Notes under the pieces: generated by a model
What the model was told of the DNA's origin: nothing
Seen by the model: the letters and a program-made list of their open reading frames with translations, nothing else
Databases searched by the model: none
Source: Hirsutella rhossiliensis
Taxonomy: Eukaryota > Ascomycota > Sordariomycetes > Hypocreales > Ophiocordycipitaceae
NCBI RefSeq assembly: GCF_020360975.1
Contig: NW_025408667.1
Span: forward strand, 2,418,001 to 2,482,000
Direction of reading: 5' to 3'
DNA: 64,000 nucleotides
Program-made: the position numbers and the translations under genes
In this document: positions 61,078 to 64,000 of the stretch, piece by piece
How the letters are laid out: the number at the start of each line of letters is the position of its first letter
Numbering within the stretch: the stretch's first letter is position 1

Positions 61078-62650
61078 TATAACTTAATATATATAAAAAA
61101 GGGATATAAATAAATAATAGCCTTTAAAATAAAATTTAAACTATTTAAATATCTAGTAATACTATTTAGACTTATAAATATACTAGCTACCTTTTAACGG
61201 ATAATTAACTATATCCTATATAAATACCTAGATATCTTTATAGTACTATACTTAAATAATATCTTAATCTTCTTAGATACCTTAAAAGAATATAAGGAAT
61301 ATATTTATAAGGTACTTTATATACTTTAGAATATAAAGTTATTAGTTAAACTAAAGAAAAGTAAGTTTTATATATAGGAAGTAAACTTCCTTAAATATAC
61401 GATCTTATTAAGAGAGATATAAATATAATAAGATAAGATTAACTTAGTTAAAAAAGAGCTAATACTAAAGAACGTTAAGGATATATAAAGTTTCTTAGGA
61501 TTTATAAATTACTATTAACGATTTATTAAAGATTTTAAAAAGATTATAGTACTACTATATAACTTAATAAAAAAGGATAGGATAATAAAGCTAACGAAGC
61601 TTTTAAATATATTAAAACTATAATTATATAAGAACTAGTCTTAACTACCTTTAACTTAAAATAATAAATCGAACTTAAAACTAATATATTAAACTTTACT
61701 TTAAGAGTATAAATTAAATAAAAAATTAATAAAGGAAGGCTATAACTAATTATATTTTACTTAAAGAAACTATATAGTATAGAACTTAATTACCTTATTT
61801 ATAATAAAGAATTCCTTATAATTATTTAAGCTTTTAAGGAATTTTATTACTACCTTTTTAAAAGGAAATATAAAGTTAAGGTTTATATAGATTATAAGAA
61901 TATCTTATACTTTATAATAATATAATAATTAAATAGATAATAGATTTAATAGGCCGAATATCTATTAAAATTTAACTATAAAATAATCTATAAAAAAGGA
62001 ATAAATAAAAAATAGTTAAGCTAAAACCCTTAGTTAATAAAGCGATTATAATATAAGAGTACTTATAGCAAAAGGATAGCTCTTAGAAATTAATAAAAAT
62101 AAGAACTACTAGTAACGATAGCTAAATTTAATATTTAAAGTATAACCTAATAACTTAATATATTAAAAGATCCTAAAATAAATAAAAGAATATAAAGTAC
62201 TAAATAGATATAATATAGAATATTTATAAGTTTTAATATATAAGAATAAAATCTAAATACTATTAAAATTATAAGATAAAGTTATATAAGATATATATAA
62301 ATATCTAATATATAGATATTAAGGAATCTAAAGAATAATAAAATAGATTAAACGATAATATAACTTTTTTTAGCTTAGATAAGTACTATAATAAGTTATT
62401 AAAAAATTTAAACTTTATATATAAAGTAAAGCTAAATAATATAAACTATATAAAGAATTATAACCGCTATTAGTACTAGAGAAACTATAGGATTTAATAG
62501 CTTTTAACTATATTATAAAGCTATTACTATTAAAAGAACCTATAACTAATACTAAGTATAATAGTATATTTATTATTATTAATAAACTAACGAAGTATAG
62601 ATACTTCTTACTATATAAAGAAGTAAGTAATATAAAAGAGCTAGTATATA
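61078..62650 (+). mobile_element. Gypsy element C, right piece (reverse transcriptase to integrase), RIP-inactivated
   Basis: It continues the RT frame left at 45119 and matches element B at about 50760-52340: RT, RNase H and the start of integrase up to ITNKLTKYRYFLLYKE. It breaks off at about 62650 (gagctagtatatata), where the MULE region begins. CpG is strongly depleted, like elements A and D. Confidence 0.8.
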
Positions 62651-64000
62651 TAGGCCCTAACTAACCGGTATATAGCTCTAGCTATTTAGTATATAAAGAA
62701 AGTAGGTAGTATAGCTAGTTAAGGTATAGCGCCGATACCGTAAATTTAAGTATATATATTCCCTACGCTTACCTTACGTACTACTTAGATAGAATTTATA
62801 TATTACTAATAATATTTATTAAAGCTATTTATATCGCCCTTTCTATAATAAGCTACCGTTATAATAAAGTCTCTCTTAAGCTAGACCTTTCCCTCCCTTT
62901 AAGAGGCTTAAGCCGCCTATAATATAACGGTATAAGCGTATAGCTTTGCCCTTACTATAGCTATAAAGAGGCCTAATATAGCTGCGCCTACCTACGTTAA
63001 CCTTCGCTGCTTAAAGGGCCGGAAATATATAGACTACGGCGATAAGGCTATCGCTAAACGCTGCTAAACGAGTATATAGATAACCTAATATCCCTTTCGT
63101 TTAGTTATTAAGTTAAACCGACTCTAGGGCACTTAGTCGGTTATATACCCTTCTACTAGCGCCTATAATTACTCCTTTATTAAGCTAATAGTATAGGCTA
63201 AGTATTAAGGGGAGGTTATATCGAAATACGCCTCTAAGATCGTTTAGCTATATAATAATAGCCTATAGCCTTTTTATATTATAGTATAACTTCGATTACG
63301 CTTTAATAAAGACCCTAACCTTATAGGCATTAGTACTAAGTAGATATATAATGCCCTTACCTAATATCGTTAATATAAGCTTACTAGGCGTACGCTGCTT
63401 TAATTCCTCTACGATAAGCTAAATAAATCTAACTTCTTTATATATAACGCTCGCGATCCGGCCGGCCGACTCTCTACGCTCTTTTTAGCCCTAAAAAGCG
63501 GCCTCGGGCTACTCCGTTAGTTCCTAGCTATCTAGTAACTAAACTATATATATAAGACCAACCGATTTAATATGCCCCTTTTAAATATATACGGCATTAT
63601 ATATATAAAGAAGACCTTCTTAATAGCCTTAGTCTTCCTCTCTAGTAAGGGTAAAGCTTAATACCGTTAAGCGATCTTAGCTTTACTTATAGCAGCTATA
63701 TTAATAGGAATTCTACCTCTATAAGTTATTATTATAGACCGCGAATTAGCTCTTATTAACGCCCTTACGAGCTTTAAAGAGCTAGAGAATATAGTCCTAT
63801 TACTTTACCGCTAGTACGTAAATAAGAACGTGCTTACTAAGATAAAGGCGTACTTCTATAAGGCTACGAGGGACGCCTAAGGCCGGACCTAATAAGCACT
63901 AAGCTTCGAGCTTTTCTTCTAGGAGTAGGGTGCCCTTATTAGCTTAAAGGATATAAATAGCTTCGAATAATACCTCTATCTCTTTAAGTAGCCTAGGCGG
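62651..64000 (+). mobile_element. MULE (Mutator-like) DNA transposon, transposase, RIP-inactivated, cut by window end
   Basis: From about 62990 a plus-strand frame reads through TAA/TAG stops to the window end. An N-terminal FAR1/zinc-type DNA-binding part reads YGDKAIAKRC, then LVIKLNRL. The MULE transposase core reads LNYIYKTNRFNMPLLNIYG near 63545-63600, where the first Asp of the family now reads Asn. It continues TFLIALVFLSSKGKAQYR-like, then VIIIDRELALINALTSF near 63735-63780, with the second Asp intact. The family excises and inserts by a cut-and-paste DDE mechanism. The left border and TIR are not identified; 62651-62980 contains no clear domain. CpG and GC content are higher than in gypsy C. 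Confidence 0.8.

Noticed and set aside
1..64000. CRISPR array, tRNA or rRNA genes
   Set aside because: No regularly spaced repeats of CRISPR size were seen. I noticed no tRNA or rRNA sequence in the normal-composition island, and RIPed DNA would not preserve one recognisably.

Overview
The window looks like a repeat-dense, probably heterochromatic part of a filamentous ascomycete (Pezizomycotina) chromosome. Outside about 34.4-39.1 kb the dinucleotides CA and TG are almost absent and TA is in great excess. Almost every broken codon is TAA or TAG, and TGA is rare. This is the signature of repeat-induced point mutation (RIP). Within these blocks I can still read Ty3/gypsy, Ty1/copia, Tad1-like LINE, Fot1/pogo-like and MULE proteins through the mutation-made stops, and several element borders are fixed by matching target-site duplications.

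Layout. 1-2.9 kb: gypsy chromovirus pol, cut by the window edge. 3.5-4.9 kb: an unrecognised RIP-broken reading frame. 5.9-8.4 kb: copia fragment. 8.4-16.6 kb: gypsy 'E' with 189-bp LTRs, carrying a 551-bp repeat (R1) that itself holds a solo copia LTR. 16.6-17.3 kb: reversed 5' piece of gypsy family A. 18.5-19.4 kb: another unrecognised frame. 19.5-26.2 kb: gypsy 'A' (466-bp LTRs, GGACT duplication), lacking the integrase core. 26.3-34.7 kb: a Fot1-like transposon (TA duplication) split by a LINE (12-bp duplication) that carries a second R1. 40.1-62.7 kb: a nested stack in which gypsy 'B' (501-bp LTRs, CCTAG duplication) and a second Fot1-like element sit in a reversed copia element, which sits in gypsy 'C', next to a reversed gypsy 'D'. 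62.7-64 kb: MULE transposase, cut by the window end.

The only intact genes lie in a 4.4-kb island of normal composition. One encodes a secreted gamma-glutamyltranspeptidase (36908-38692, one 87-nt intron, catalytic residues present). The other (34933-35664, frame open from 34696) is an unnamed fungal protein. Its N-terminal part contains four evenly spaced copies of a sequence nearly identical to the histone H3 tail around K4-K9 (KQTARR followed by SG or GG). A Fot1-like terminal repeat abuts the 5' edge of this open frame, so the gene has probably lost or been separated from its original 5' end. RIP fades out inside the last ~250 bp of that transposon. The H3-tail-like repeat protein at the euchromatin/RIP boundary is the most interesting signal here.

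I could run no searches. Family assignments come from reading degraded translations by eye. Borders given with matching duplications are firm, and others are approximate.
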